Below are positions 8,458 to 17,790 of a stretch of DNA of 64,000 nucleotides, one piece after another; position 1 is the first letter of the stretch, and every line of letters starts with the position of its first letter. This DNA comes from Cellulomonas sp. SLBN-39 (GTDB taxonomy: Bacteria > Actinomycetota > Actinomycetes > Actinomycetales > Cellulomonadaceae), in NCBI RefSeq assembly GCF_006715865.1, contig NZ_VFOA01000001.1, positions 1 through 64,000 on the forward strand, written 5' to 3'. Under the pieces are notes generated by a model. The model did no database searches. It was not told where the DNA came from and worked only from the letters and a program-made list of their open reading frames with translations. The position numbers and the translations under genes are program-made.

Positions 8458-9711
8458 ATGCCACCGCTGCCCGACGGGTACCGCCCGCTCGCCCTGCCCG
8501 CCGACCGTGCCGACGAGATGCGGGCCGTCAGCCGGCTCGCGTTCGCCGGGACCCTCGACCCCGCGGTCGAGGAGGTCGTCCCTTTCAGCGTGCCGACGGA
8601 CCGGCTCGGCGCGGTGGAGGCGCCCGACGGGACGCTCGCCGGTGCCCACGGGTCGTTCGCGTTCACGATGCCCGTGCCGGGGGGCACGGTGCCGTGCGCG
8701 GGGCTGACCTGGGTGGGCGTGCGTCCCGAGCAGCGGCGGCGGGGCGTCCTGACCGCGATGATCGACCACCACCTGGCCCGCTGCGTCGAGCGCGGCGAGC
8801 CCGTCTCGGCCCTGTTCGCCGCCGAGACCGCGATCTACGGCCGGTTCGGGTACGGCTGCGCCGCCGACGACGTGCGGCTGACGCTGCCGCGCCGCGCCGC
8901 GCTGCGACCCGTGGCGGGCGCCGACGCCCTCACCGTGCGGCTGACCCACCTGGACGCCGAGGAGCACGCCGACCTCGTCGACGACCTGCACCGCCGGGCC
9001 GGTGCGGGGCGCCCCGGCTGGATGACGCGGGACTCCGCGGCGCTGCGCCGGCGCATGGTCGTGGACCCGCCCGCGTGGCGGGGCGGCACCGAGGCGATGC
9101 TCCTCGCGACCGTCCACGACGCCGCGGGGGCGGCGCGCGGGTACGCGACGTTCGCCCGCAAGGAGGGCTGGGAGCCCACCGGCCCGGCGTACACGGTGCG
9201 GGTGCGCGAGGCGCACGCGCTCGACGCGGCGGCCACGCACGCGCTGTGGTCGTTCCTGCTCGACCTCGACCTGACCACGACGGTCGAGTCGCCGATGCTC
9301 CCGGCGGACGACCCGCTGCTGCACCTGCTGGTGGACCCCCGGCCCGCGGGCCCGCGCCTCGCGGACAACCTGTGGGTCCGGCTGGTCGACGTGCCGGCGG
9401 CGCTCGCGGCGCGCAGCTACGCCGCGGACGTCGACGTGGTGCTCGACGTCCGCGACGACCGGCTGCCGGCGAACGCGGGCACGTGGCGCGTGCGCGCCGC
9501 CGCGCACGGCGACGTCGAGGTCACCCGTGCCGACGGCCCGGGCGACGTGCTGCTCGACGTGCGCGAGCTCGGCGCGGCGTACCTGGGCGGCCGCTCGCTG
9601 TCCGCGATGGCGCGCGCGGGCCTCGTCCAGGTGCGCGACGGCTACGACGTCACGGGCGCGGCGGCCGCGTTCGGCTGGCCCGTGGCGCCGGTGTGCTCCT
9701 GGGTGTTCTGA
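8458..9711 (+). CDS. Eis-like GNAT N-acetyltransferase
   Basis: This 417-residue protein has the three-part Eis plan: an N-terminal GNAT domain with acetyl-CoA loop VRPEQRRRGVLTAM, a second degenerate GNAT domain, and a C-terminal SCP2-like domain ending in a free carboxylate after WVF. In the Eis family the C-terminal carboxylate is used in catalysis. Members acetylate amines such as polyamines, lysines or aminoglycosides; the substrate here is unknown. The ATG at 8458 gives the normal length. An alternative upstream ATG at 8416 would add 14 residues that look non-coding. It stands alone between divergent and convergent neighbours. Confidence 0.85.
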   Translation: MPPLPDGYRPLALPADRADEMRAVSRLAFAGTLDPAVEEVVPFSVPTDRLGAVEAPDGTLAGAHGSFAFTMPVPGGTVPCAGLTWVGVRPEQRRRGVLTAMIDHHLARCVERGEPVSALFAAETAIYGRFGYGCAADDVRLTLPRRAALRPVAGADALTVRLTHLDAEEHADLVDDLHRRAGAGRPGWMTRDSAALRRRMVVDPPAWRGGTEAMLLATVHDAAGAARGYATFARKEGWEPTGPAYTVRVREAHALDAAATHALWSFLLDLDLTTTVESPMLPADDPLLHLLVDPRPAGPRLADNLWVRLVDVPAALAARSYAADVDVVLDVRDDRLPANAGTWRVRAAAHGDVEVTRADGPGDVLLDVRELGAAYLGGRSLSAMARAGLVQVRDGYDVTGAAAAFGWPVAPVCSWVF

Positions 9712-9729
9712 GGCCCGCGGCGCGGCGGG

Positions 9730-10179
9730 TCAGCGCGCGGACTCGTACGCCGCAAGCTGGTCGATGCGGCGCTGGTGGCGCGGGTCCCCGCTGAAGGGCT
9801 CCGCCACGAACGCGTCGACCAGCTCGAGCGCCTCGTCCACCGAGTGCTGCCGCGCGCCGATCGCCACGACGTTCGCGTCGTTGTGCTGACGGCCCAGGCG
9901 GGCGGTTTCCGCGTTCCACGCGAGCGCGGCCCGCACGCCGGCGACCTTGTTCGCGGCGATCTGCTCGCCGTTGCCGGAGCCGCCGATCACGACCCCGAGC
10001 GACCCGGGCTCGGCCACCACGGCCTCCCCGGCGGCGAAGCAGAACGACGGGTAGTCGTCCTGGGCGTCGTACTCGTGGGCACCGTGGTCGACGACCTCGT
10101 GGTCGGCGGCGCGCAGGTGCTCGACGAGCGCGACCTTGAGCTCGTACCCGGCATGGTCGGCGGCGACGTGGATGCGCAT
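9730..10179 (-). CDS. rpiB: ribose-5-phosphate isomerase B
   Basis: This 149-residue RpiB/LacAB-family sugar isomerase interconverts ribose 5-phosphate and ribulose 5-phosphate in the pentose phosphate pathway. It opens MRIHVAADHAGYELK with the phosphate-binding DHAG, and has GVVIGGSGNGEQIAANKV, where actinobacterial enzymes often use a glutamate or serine in place of the usual catalytic cysteine. I chose the second ATG (10179) because it matches the family start; an ATG 9 bp upstream is possible. rpiB close to the Rv2466c-like gene and pepN is also the mycobacterial order. Confidence 0.9.
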   Translation of the reverse strand: MRIHVAADHAGYELKVALVEHLRAADHEVVDHGAHEYDAQDDYPSFCFAAGEAVVAEPGSLGVVIGGSGNGEQIAANKVAGVRAALAWNAETARLGRQHNDANVVAIGARQHSVDEALELVDAFVAEPFSGDPRHQRRIDQLAAYESAR

Positions 10180-10248
10180 GGCTCCCATCCTGCCGCAGCG
10201 CGCGGGGCCCGCCGTCCGCGCGTCCACGCGCCGGGCGCGGGGCTTTCG

Positions 10249-10261
10249 TAGGCTGTCGGGC
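10249..10261 (+). promoter_or_regulatory. leaderless-type promoter of the M13 peptidase gene
   Basis: TAGGCT at 10249-10254 lies 7 bp before the ATG at 10262, and no ribosome binding site is visible, which suggests a leaderless start. Confidence 0.45.
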
Positions 10262-12241
10262 ATGACCCGCAGCGGACTGGACCTGACCGACCTCGACCCG
10301 GGCGTGCGCCCGGGCGACGACCTGTACGCCCACGTCAACGGCCGGTGGCAGGCGGCGCACGTGATCCCCGCCGACCGCAGCGCGGACGGGGCGTTCCGCG
10401 AGCTCTACGACCAGGCCGAGCTGCAGGTCCGCGACATCATCACCGGCGCCGACCCGGAGGGCGGCGAGGAGCAGGCCAAGATCGGCGCGCTGTACGCGAG
10501 CTTCATGGACGCCGACGCCGTCGAGGCCGCCGGCCTGGAGCCGCTGCGCGCCGACCTCGCGGGCGTCGACGCGGCGACCACCCCCGCGGAGCTCGTCCAC
10601 GTGCTCGGTGCGCTGCAGCGCACGGGCGGCGCCGACGCGACGGCGTTCTGGGTCGACAACGACGCGAAGGACCCGACGCGCTACGTCGTGCACCTCACGC
10701 AGTCCGGCCTGGGCCTGCCCGACGAGGCGTACTACCGCGACGCCCAGTACGCGGCGGTGCTCGAGGCGTACACCCCGCACGTGGCACGGATGCTCGGCCT
10801 GGTCGCGGACGTCTCGGGCGTCGTCGCGGCCGGCGACCCGCAGGACCTCGCGCAGCGGGTCGTCGCGCTGGAGACGCGCCTGGCGGCCGCGCACTGGGAC
10901 CTCGTCAAGGACCGGGACGCGGACCTCACGTACAACCCGACGACGCTCGCGCAGCTGGCCGTCGACGCCCCGCAGTTCGACTGGGTCGCCTGGGCCGACG
11001 CGCTGGGCGCCCCCGCGGCCGCCGTCGAGCAGCTCGTCGTGCGTGAGCCGTCCTACCTGCAGGGCTTCGCGCAGGCCTGGGACGAGGTGCCGCTGGACGA
11101 CTGGCGCGCGTGGCTGACGTACCACGTGGTCTCCGCGCGGGCCCCGTACCTGACCGACGCGCTCGTGCAGGCGAACTTCGACTTCTACGGCCGCACCCTG
11201 ACCGGCGCGCAGGAGGTCCGCGAGCGCTGGAAGCGGGGCGTCGGGCTGGTGCAGGGCTGCCTCGGCGAGGCGGTCGGCAAGGTCTACGTGGAGCGGCACT
11301 TCCCGCCGGGCCACAAGGCCCGCATGGACGAGCTCGTCGCGAACCTCGTCGAGGCGTACCGCCGCTCGATCTCCGCGCTGGACTGGATGGGCGAGGAGAC
11401 CCGCGCCAAGGCGCTGGCCAAGCTTGAGGCGTTCACGCCGAAGATCGGCTACCCGGTGCGCTGGCGCGACTACTCGGGCCTGGAGGTGCGCGCCGACGAC
11501 CTGCTCGGCAACGTCCGCCGGGCGCACGCCTTCGAGCAGGACCGCGAGCTGGGCAAGATCGGCCGGCCGATCGACCGCGACGAGTGGTTCATGACCCCGC
11601 AGACCGTCAACGCGTACTACAACCCGGGCATGAACGAGATCGTCTTCCCCGCGGCGATCCTGCAGCCGCCGTTCTTCGACGCCGACGCGGACGACGCGGT
11701 GAACTACGGCGGCATCGGTGCGGTCATCGGGCACGAGATCGGGCACGGGTTCGACGACCAGGGCAGCAAGTACGACGGCTCGGGCCGGCTCGAGGACTGG
11801 TGGACGGCGGAGGACCGTGCGGAGTTCGAGAAGCGCACGACGGCGCTGGTCGAGCAGTACGGCGGGTACTCCCCCGCGCAGCTCTCCGACGAGCACCGCG
11901 TCAACGGTGCGCTGACGGTGGGCGAGAACATCGGCGACCTCGGCGGCCTGGCGATCGCGCTGCAGGCGTACGCGATCGCGCTGGGCGGCCCGCTGGAGGA
12001 CGCACCGGTGATCGACGGGCGCACGGGCGTGCAGCGGGTGCTGCTGAGCTGGGCGCGGGTGTGGCGCACGAAGATGCGCGACGAGGACCTGGTGCGCCGC
12101 CTGGCGACCGACCCGCACTCCCCCGACGAGATCCGCTGCAACGGCGTCGTGCGGAACCTGCCGGAGTTCTACGCGGCGTTCGACGTGCAGCCGGGCGACG
12201 CCCTGTGGCTGGACCCGGCCGACCGCGTGCGCATCTGGTAG
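10262..12241 (+). CDS. M13 family zinc metallopeptidase (neprilysin/PepO type)
   Basis: This 659-residue peptidase has the M13 zinc site HEIGH at residues 491-495 and the third ligand in GENIGDLGG at glutamate 555. Other family blocks are VNAYYNPGMNEIVFPAAILQ, before the zinc site, and the C-terminal CNGVVRNLPEFYAAFDV. There is no signal peptide, so it is predicted to be cytoplasmic, like bacterial PepO, and to cut short peptides. The start ATG at 10262 opens MTRSGLDLTDLDPGVRPGDDL, the usual beginning. A perfect 14-bp hairpin follows its stop. Confidence 0.9.
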   Translation: MTRSGLDLTDLDPGVRPGDDLYAHVNGRWQAAHVIPADRSADGAFRELYDQAELQVRDIITGADPEGGEEQAKIGALYASFMDADAVEAAGLEPLRADLAGVDAATTPAELVHVLGALQRTGGADATAFWVDNDAKDPTRYVVHLTQSGLGLPDEAYYRDAQYAAVLEAYTPHVARMLGLVADVSGVVAAGDPQDLAQRVVALETRLAAAHWDLVKDRDADLTYNPTTLAQLAVDAPQFDWVAWADALGAPAAAVEQLVVREPSYLQGFAQAWDEVPLDDWRAWLTYHVVSARAPYLTDALVQANFDFYGRTLTGAQEVRERWKRGVGLVQGCLGEAVGKVYVERHFPPGHKARMDELVANLVEAYRRSISALDWMGEETRAKALAKLEAFTPKIGYPVRWRDYSGLEVRADDLLGNVRRAHAFEQDRELGKIGRPIDRDEWFMTPQTVNAYYNPGMNEIVFPAAILQPPFFDADADDAVNYGGIGAVIGHEIGHGFDDQGSKYDGSGRLEDWWTAEDRAEFEKRTTALVEQYGGYSPAQLSDEHRVNGALTVGENIGDLGGLAIALQAYAIALGGPLEDAPVIDGRTGVQRVLLSWARVWRTKMRDEDLVRRLATDPHSPDEIRCNGVVRNLPEFYAAFDVQPGDALWLDPADRVRIW

Positions 12242-12262
12242 CTCGGGCGCCCACGGACGCGC

Positions 12263-12294
12263 GCAGCCCCCGACCCGTCCGGGTCGGGGGCTGC
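12263..12294. terminator. bidirectional intrinsic terminator
   Basis: Bases 12263-12276 pair perfectly with 12281-12294 (14 bp) around a 4-base loop. It separates the M13 peptidase gene from the convergent membrane-protein gene and can terminate both. Confidence 0.75.
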
Positions 12295-12320
12295 GTCGTC
12301 ACCGTCGGTGTCGTGCCGGG

Positions 12321-12848
12321 TCAGGGCACCTCGGTCCACTGCGCGCGGGCTAGCCGGAAGCCCACGCCCTCGGCGTCGGTGCACGTGACGCCGTCGGTGC
12401 CGGACCCGCAGGTCCAGCCCCCGACGCTCTCCTGCTCGCCGTACTCCAGGACCGGCACGTCCGACGACGCCACGCCGGGGGTGCCGTCCTCGCACGTGAA
12501 CCGGAAGCCCTCGGCGTCGAGCGCGACCGCGTGCCCCACGGTGCCCGAGCAGCCCGGGACGGTGGGCGGGGAGTAGGTGTAGCTCGCGATCGTGCACCGG
12601 ACCCCGCCGGCGCCCATCGTGCAGGCGATGTTCCCCGACGGCAGCGCGAACGCGACGTCGTCGACGTCCTGCGGGTCGGCCGACGCGGTGGAGGTCGCCG
12701 CCGGCGTCGACGGCTCGTCCGTCGTGCCGCCGCCCGGGTTCACCCCGATCGTGCCCAGCAGGATGAGGAACGTCAGCACGAGCAGCGCGTCGATCACGAT
12801 GAACAGCAGCATGGGCCTGCTCAGCCCGCCGCGGGCACCCGAGCCCAT
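12321..12848 (-). CDS. secreted or membrane-anchored DUF6636-like protein
   Basis: This 175-residue protein has a single N-terminal transmembrane segment (about residues 12-34), a Thr/Ser/Pro-rich spacer, and an extracellular domain with six cysteines that could form disulfides. The pattern FALPSGNIACTMGAGGVRCTI followed by a Trp-Thr-Cys block resembles DUF6636 proteins of actinobacteria, whose function is unknown. I start it at 12848, where GGGAGG lies 5 bp upstream, not at a longer in-frame start at 12902. It faces the M13 peptidase gene across a terminator. Confidence 0.7.
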   Translation of the reverse strand: MGSGARGGLSRPMLLFIVIDALLVLTFLILLGTIGVNPGGGTTDEPSTPAATSTASADPQDVDDVAFALPSGNIACTMGAGGVRCTIASYTYSPPTVPGCSGTVGHAVALDAEGFRFTCEDGTPGVASSDVPVLEYGEQESVGGWTCGSGTDGVTCTDAEGVGFRLARAQWTEVP

Positions 12849-12973
12849 CGAAGCCTCCCTCGTCCGCCGCACCGGACCTCGGTCACGGCGGTCATGCATC
12901 ATCCCAGACCAGCGGGGCGATCTGCGCCTTTCGCCCGGTTCGCCCGCCGGTCACGGGCCGGTCGTGGACGCCG

Positions 12974-13594
12974 TCAGGCCTGCGGGTCGTCGGTGAGCAC
13001 GGGACCCTGGGTGCGGGTCCGCTTGAGCTCGTAGAACCCCGGCACGCGGGTCATGAGCACGAGCCCGTCGAACAGGTCGAGGGCGGCCTGGCCGCGCGGG
13101 GCGGGGGTGACGACGGGGCCGAAGTACCCGACGCCGTCGATCGCGACGACCGGCGTCCCGACCTCGTCGCCGACCAGGTCGATCGCGCGGGCGTGCGAGG
13201 CGCGCAGCAGGTCGTCGACCTCGTCGGTGCCGGCCACGTCCGCGAGGGAGGCCGGCAGCCCCACCTCGGCGAGCGACTCCGCGACGATCGCCGCGGTGTC
13301 GGTGCGCCCGCCCGGGTGCCGGCGCGTGCCGAGCGCGTCGTACAGCGGCTTGAGCACCTGGTCGCCGTGGTCACGGGCCGCGGCGACGAGGACGCGCACG
13401 GGACCCCACGAGTCGTCCATCAGGTCGCGGTACCGCTCCGGCAGGTCCCGGCCCTCGTTGAGGACGGACAGGCTCATGACGTGCCAGCGCACCTCGACGT
13501 CCCGGTGGGCGGCGACCTCGTCCATCCACCGTGACGTCATCCACGCCCACGGGCACGCGGGGTCGAACCAGAAGTCCACGACGGGCACGCTCAT
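12974..13594 (-). CDS. DsbA-fold oxidoreductase, Rv2466c-like, single active-site cysteine
   Basis: This 206-residue protein has the thioredoxin fold with a helical insert of the DsbA/HCCA group. It closely follows mycobacterial Rv2466c, a mycothiol-dependent reductase: VDFWFDPACPWAWMTSRW, HVMSLSVLNE, WGPVRVLVAA, DEVGTPVVAIDG and FYELKRTRT. The active site here is C-P-W-A instead of C-P-W-C, so it has one redox cysteine and would work by a monothiol mechanism, probably with mycothiol. The start at 13594 has AGGAGGAGAG upstream. It is divergent from pepN, as in mycobacteria. Confidence 0.85.
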   Translation of the reverse strand: MSVPVVDFWFDPACPWAWMTSRWMDEVAAHRDVEVRWHVMSLSVLNEGRDLPERYRDLMDDSWGPVRVLVAAARDHGDQVLKPLYDALGTRRHPGGRTDTAAIVAESLAEVGLPASLADVAGTDEVDDLLRASHARAIDLVGDEVGTPVVAIDGVGYFGPVVTPAPRGQAALDLFDGLVLMTRVPGFYELKRTRTQGPVLTDDPQA

Positions 13595-13725
13595 CGGCAG
13601 CTCTCCTCCTCGTACGGCGGGTCCGCGGGGGCGGACGACCCGAGTCTGCCTGCCGATCCGGCGACGGGCGAAACGGGTGGCATGATCGTCGGCGTCGCCC
13701 ACATCGTGAAACGGAGCTGCCCGTC

Positions 13726-16332
13726 GTGCCCGGAGAGAACCTCACCCGTGCGGAGGCCGCCGAGCGCGCCTCGCTGGTCACCACCCGCTCCTACGACGTC
13801 GCGCTGGACCTGACGACCAGCCCGAAGACGTTCGTCTCCCGCACGGTGGCGCGGTTCTCCGCGACGCCCGGGGCCAGCACGTTCATCGACCTGATCGCAC
13901 CGGCCGTGCACGAGGTCGTCCTCAACGGGCGCACGCTCGACCCGGCCGACGTCGTCGCCGACTCCCGCATCCGCCTGGACGGCCTGGCCGAGGAGAACGA
14001 GCTCCTCGTCGTCGCCGAGTGCGCGTACATGCACACCGGCGAGGGCCTGCACCGGTTCGTCGACCCGGTCGACGACGAGGTCTACCTGTACTCGCAGTTC
14101 GAGGTCGCCGACTCCCGGCGCGTGTTCGCGGTGTTCGAGCAGCCCGACCTCAAGGCGACGTTCACGTTCACCGTGACGGCCCCCGCCCACTGGACCGTGG
14201 TGTCGAACTACCCGCAGGTCGGGGAGCCCGAGCCCGTCGAGGGCGGGCGCAACCTCAACGGCGGCAAGGACGCCGGCACGGCCGTGTGGCGGTTCGAGAC
14301 GACGCCGCGCCTGGCCTCCTACGTCACGGCCGTCGTCGCCGGGCCGTACCACGGCGAGCACCGCGAGCTCACGAGCAGCGACGGCCGCACCATCCCGCTG
14401 GGCGTGTACTGCCGGGCGTCGCTGGCCCCGCACCTGGACACGGACGAGATCGTCGACGTGACGCGGCGCGGCTTCGCCTTCTTCGAGGAGGCGTTCGACC
14501 ACCCGTACCCGTTCGCCAAGTACGACCAGCTCTTCGTGCCGGAGTTCAACGCCGGGGCCATGGAGAACGCCGGGGCGGTGACGTTCCTCGAGTCGTACGT
14601 GTTCCGGTCCAAGGTGCCCGACGCGACGGTCGAGCGACGTGCGGTGACGATCCTGCACGAGCTCGCGCACATGTGGTTCGGCGACCTCGTGACGATGCGC
14701 TGGTGGGACGACCTGTGGCTGAACGAGTCGTTCGCGGAGTACGCCTCCACGCTCGCGGCGGCCGAGGCCACCCGCTGGTCCACCGCGTGGACGACGTTCT
14801 CCTCGCTGGAGAAGTCCTGGGCGTACCGCCAGGACCAGCTGCCGTCGACGCACCCGATCGTCGCGGACATGCGCGACCTGGAGGACGTCGAGGTCAACTT
14901 CGACGGCATCACGTACGCCAAGGGCGCGTCGGTGCTCAAGCAGCTGGTCTCGTGGGTCGGGCAGGAGCACTTCTTCGCCGGGGTGCGGCAGTACTTCGCC
15001 AAGCACGCGTGGGGCAACACCCAGCTGCGCGACCTGCTGACCGAGCTGGAGGCCACGAGCGGGCGCGACCTGTCCGCGTGGTCGGGCCTGTGGCTGGAGA
15101 AGGCCGGCGTCACGCTGCTGCGGCCGGAGATCGCCACGGACGACGCGGGCGTCATCACGTCGTTCGCCGTGCTCCAGGAGGTGCCCGCCGAGCACCCCGT
15201 GCAGCGCCCGCACCGCCTGGCGGTCGGCGGGTACGACGTGCACGACGTCGACGGCTCCCCGCGTCTGGTGCGCACGTGGCGCGTCGAGCTCGACGTGGAC
15301 GGCGACCGCACCGAGGTCCCCGAGCTCGTGGGCCGGCCGCGGCCCGCGCTGGTTCTGGTGAACGACGACGACCTCGCCTACGCCAAGGTCCGCCTCGACG
15401 ACCGCTCCATGGCCACGGCGATCGCCCACCTCGGCGCGTTCACCGACTCCCTGCCCCGCACGCTCGTGTGGGCTGCAGCGTGGGACGCGACCCGCGACGG
15501 CGAGACCCCCGGGCGCGACTTCGTCGACCTGGTGCTGGGCAACGTGGCGCACGAGACCGACTCCTCGGTCGTCCTGGTGCTGCTGCGCCAGCTCGCGTCG
15601 ACCCTGGACCTGTACGTCGCCCCCGAGCACCGCGCGGCCACGCAGGTCGCGGCCGCCGACCGGCTGCTGGAGCTCGCGCAGGCCGCCCCGGCGGGCTCGG
15701 ACCAGCAGCTGCAGCTGGTCAAGGCGTTCGCGGGCCGCGCCTCCACCGCGGCCCAGCTCGACGCGGTGGCGGACCTGCTCGACGGGCGCACCGTCCTCGA
15801 CGGTCTCACGGTCGACACCGACCTGCGGTGGGAGCTGCTGACGTCCCTCGTGGCGGGCGGGCGCGCGGACGAGACGCAGATTGCCGCCCAGCTCTCGACG
15901 GACGCGACCGCGACCGGTCAGCGGGCCGCCGCCGCGGCCCGTGCGGCCGTCCCGACGCCGGAGGCCAAGGAGCGCGCCTGGGCGCAGGTCGTGACCGGCG
16001 ACGAGCTGCCGAACGCGCTGCAGGCGGCGACGATCGCGGGCTTCGGCCGCGTGCACGACACGGCGCTGCTCGTGCCGTGGGTCGCGCCGTACTTCGACGC
16101 CCTCGAGGACGTGTGGGCCGGCAAGACCAGCGAGATGGCGCAGAACGTCGTCGTCGGGATGTTCCCGACCGACCTGGCCGGGGACGCGTCCGTGGACGTG
16201 CTCGCCGCGACGGACGCGTGGCTGGCCGCGCACCCCGACGCCCCGGCCGCGCTGCGCCGCCTGGTCGCCGAGGCCCGTGACGGCGTGCGCCGCGCCGTCG
16301 CCGCCCAGGAGGCGGACCGCGCCCGCGCCTGA
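13726..16332 (+). CDS. pepN: aminopeptidase N (M1 family)
   Basis: This 868-residue cytoplasmic zinc aminopeptidase of actinobacterial PepN type trims N-terminal residues from peptides. The substrate motif GAMEN is at residues 277-281 and the zinc site HELAH at 311-315, with the third ligand glutamate in LWLNESFAEY about 334. The C-terminal half is the all-helical ERAP1-like domain. I start it at GTG 13726, which has GGAG 9 bp upstream and gives the normal N-terminus PGENLTRAEA. A hairpin follows 14 bp after the stop. Confidence 0.92.
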   Translation: MPGENLTRAEAAERASLVTTRSYDVALDLTTSPKTFVSRTVARFSATPGASTFIDLIAPAVHEVVLNGRTLDPADVVADSRIRLDGLAEENELLVVAECAYMHTGEGLHRFVDPVDDEVYLYSQFEVADSRRVFAVFEQPDLKATFTFTVTAPAHWTVVSNYPQVGEPEPVEGGRNLNGGKDAGTAVWRFETTPRLASYVTAVVAGPYHGEHRELTSSDGRTIPLGVYCRASLAPHLDTDEIVDVTRRGFAFFEEAFDHPYPFAKYDQLFVPEFNAGAMENAGAVTFLESYVFRSKVPDATVERRAVTILHELAHMWFGDLVTMRWWDDLWLNESFAEYASTLAAAEATRWSTAWTTFSSLEKSWAYRQDQLPSTHPIVADMRDLEDVEVNFDGITYAKGASVLKQLVSWVGQEHFFAGVRQYFAKHAWGNTQLRDLLTELEATSGRDLSAWSGLWLEKAGVTLLRPEIATDDAGVITSFAVLQEVPAEHPVQRPHRLAVGGYDVHDVDGSPRLVRTWRVELDVDGDRTEVPELVGRPRPALVLVNDDDLAYAKVRLDDRSMATAIAHLGAFTDSLPRTLVWAAAWDATRDGETPGRDFVDLVLGNVAHETDSSVVLVLLRQLASTLDLYVAPEHRAATQVAAADRLLELAQAAPAGSDQQLQLVKAFAGRASTAAQLDAVADLLDGRTVLDGLTVDTDLRWELLTSLVAGGRADETQIAAQLSTDATATGQRAAAAARAAVPTPEAKERAWAQVVTGDELPNALQAATIAGFGRVHDTALLVPWVAPYFDALEDVWAGKTSEMAQNVVVGMFPTDLAGDASVDVLAATDAWLAAHPDAPAALRRLVAEARDGVRRAVAAQEADRARA

Positions 16333-16340
16333 CCCGCACC

Positions 16341-16384
16341 GCCGCGACCCCTGACCACCCCGCCGGGCGGTCAGGGGTGGCGGC
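16341..16384 (+). terminator. intrinsic terminator after pepN
   Basis: Bases 16347-16356 pair perfectly with 16369-16378, and the stem extends through 16341-16345 with 16380-16384 after one mismatch. It begins 9 bp after the pepN stop. The rest of the gap to 16601 shows a perfect TTGACA at 16444 but no convincing -10 after it. Confidence 0.65.
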
Positions 16385-16601
16385 GGGTCAGCGGTCCGCG
16401 GAACCGGGCCGCACAGGCGATGAGGGGACTGCTGGTGGTTCGGTTGACACTCGTGGTGACTGGTACTCGGGCCGCCGTCACGGGCCTCGGCCGCCACCAC
16501 ACCAGCGCCTCCACCCATGGCACTCCCGGGAGGCACGGACACCCAGCTCGCATCCAGTGGGCGGGCACCACGCCCACCCCTGCACAGGGGAGGATGGGCC
16601 G

Positions 16602-17645
16602 GTGAGCAGCGAGGTGACGGTGCCGGACGGGTACGCACGGGTCCTGGACGACCTCAAGGAGCGGGTCCGGCGGGCTCAGGTCCGGGCGCGCCGTGTCGTC
16701 AACACCGAGCTCTTGACGCTGTACTGGCACATCGGGTCAGCGATCGCCGAACGGCAGGAGCGCGACGGGTGGGGCGCAGGGACCATCGATCGCCTCGCGC
16801 AGGACCTGCGGGCCGCGTTCCCGACCATGACCGGCCTGAGCCGGTCGAACCTGTACCGGATGCGTGCGTTCGCCAGCACGTGGGACCTCGCCGAGGTTGT
16901 CCCACAGGCCGTGGGACAACTGCCCTGGGGGCACGTGCAGGTCCTGGTCGAGAAGCTCGACGACCGGGCGACGCAGGACTGGTACGCCGCGGCCGCCGTC
17001 GAGCACGGCTGGTCACGTGACGTGCTGATCAACCAGATCAAGGCCACGACGCACGCCCGCGTGGGCGCGGCCCCCTCGAACTTCGCCGAGCGCCTGCCTG
17101 CACCGCACGGCGAGCTCGCCCAGCAGATCGCCCGCGACCCGTACGTCTTCGACTTCCTCGACCTGTCCGGGCAGGTCGCCGAACGCGACCTCGAGCAGGC
17201 GTTGATGGACAAGCTGGTGTCCACCCTGCGCGAGTTCGGAGCAGGGTTCGCGTTCGTCGACCGCCAGGTCCGCTTCGACGTCGACGGCGACGACTACATC
17301 CTCGACCTCCTGCTGTTCCACATCCCCCAGCTCAGGTACGTGGTGATCGAACTCAAGATCGGCGCGTTCCGCCCCGAGTACGCCGGCCAGCTCGGCTTCT
17401 ACGTGACCCTCGTCGACGAACGCCTCCGCGGACCCCAGCACCACGCCACCGTCGGGATCCTGCTGTGCGCCGACCGTCAGGAGTCCACCGTCCGCTATGC
17501 ACTGCAGTCCACGACCGCACCCATGGCCGTGGCCACCTACACCTACGCCGACCTCCCCCCCGCCGAACGCGCCACCATGCCCGCCGAACGCATCGTGACC
17601 CAGGCACTCACCGACGTCCTCACCCACACCACCGACCCGAGCTGA
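16602..17645 (+). CDS. DUF1016 (YhcG-like) PD-(D/E)XK nuclease-fold protein
   Basis: This 347-residue protein has an N-terminal helical DUF1016 domain (VVNTELLTLYWHIGSAIAERQ, then GLSRSNLYRMRAFA) and a C-terminal nuclease fold with D235 and the E250-x-K252 pair in YVVIELKIGAF. The family is often found near restriction-modification or transposon genes and its role is unresolved. Here it is alone, with no methylase or antitoxin beside it. The GTG start at 16602 has AGGGGAGG upstream. Its base composition looks less G+C-rich than the neighbours, which hints at later arrival. Confidence 0.8.
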   Translation: MSSEVTVPDGYARVLDDLKERVRRAQVRARRVVNTELLTLYWHIGSAIAERQERDGWGAGTIDRLAQDLRAAFPTMTGLSRSNLYRMRAFASTWDLAEVVPQAVGQLPWGHVQVLVEKLDDRATQDWYAAAAVEHGWSRDVLINQIKATTHARVGAAPSNFAERLPAPHGELAQQIARDPYVFDFLDLSGQVAERDLEQALMDKLVSTLREFGAGFAFVDRQVRFDVDGDDYILDLLLFHIPQLRYVVIELKIGAFRPEYAGQLGFYVTLVDERLRGPQHHATVGILLCADRQESTVRYALQSTTAPMAVATYTYADLPPAERATMPAERIVTQALTDVLTHTTDPS

Positions 17646-17790
17646 CCACCACTCGACCGCGCACCCCGGTCGACCACGTCACGGCGCTGGCCGGCTCAGC
17701 CACGACGTCCGACGCGCGACAGCAGCACCCGACTGCCACACAGCTACCAGGGGGCTCAGCAGGGATGGCTGCTCCTGGCAGGGTGCCCGA

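Noticed and set aside
16444..16601. Perfect TTGACA at 16444 as a promoter for the DUF1016 gene
   Set aside because: No -10 element lies at 15 to 19 bp from it, so it was not called as a promoter.
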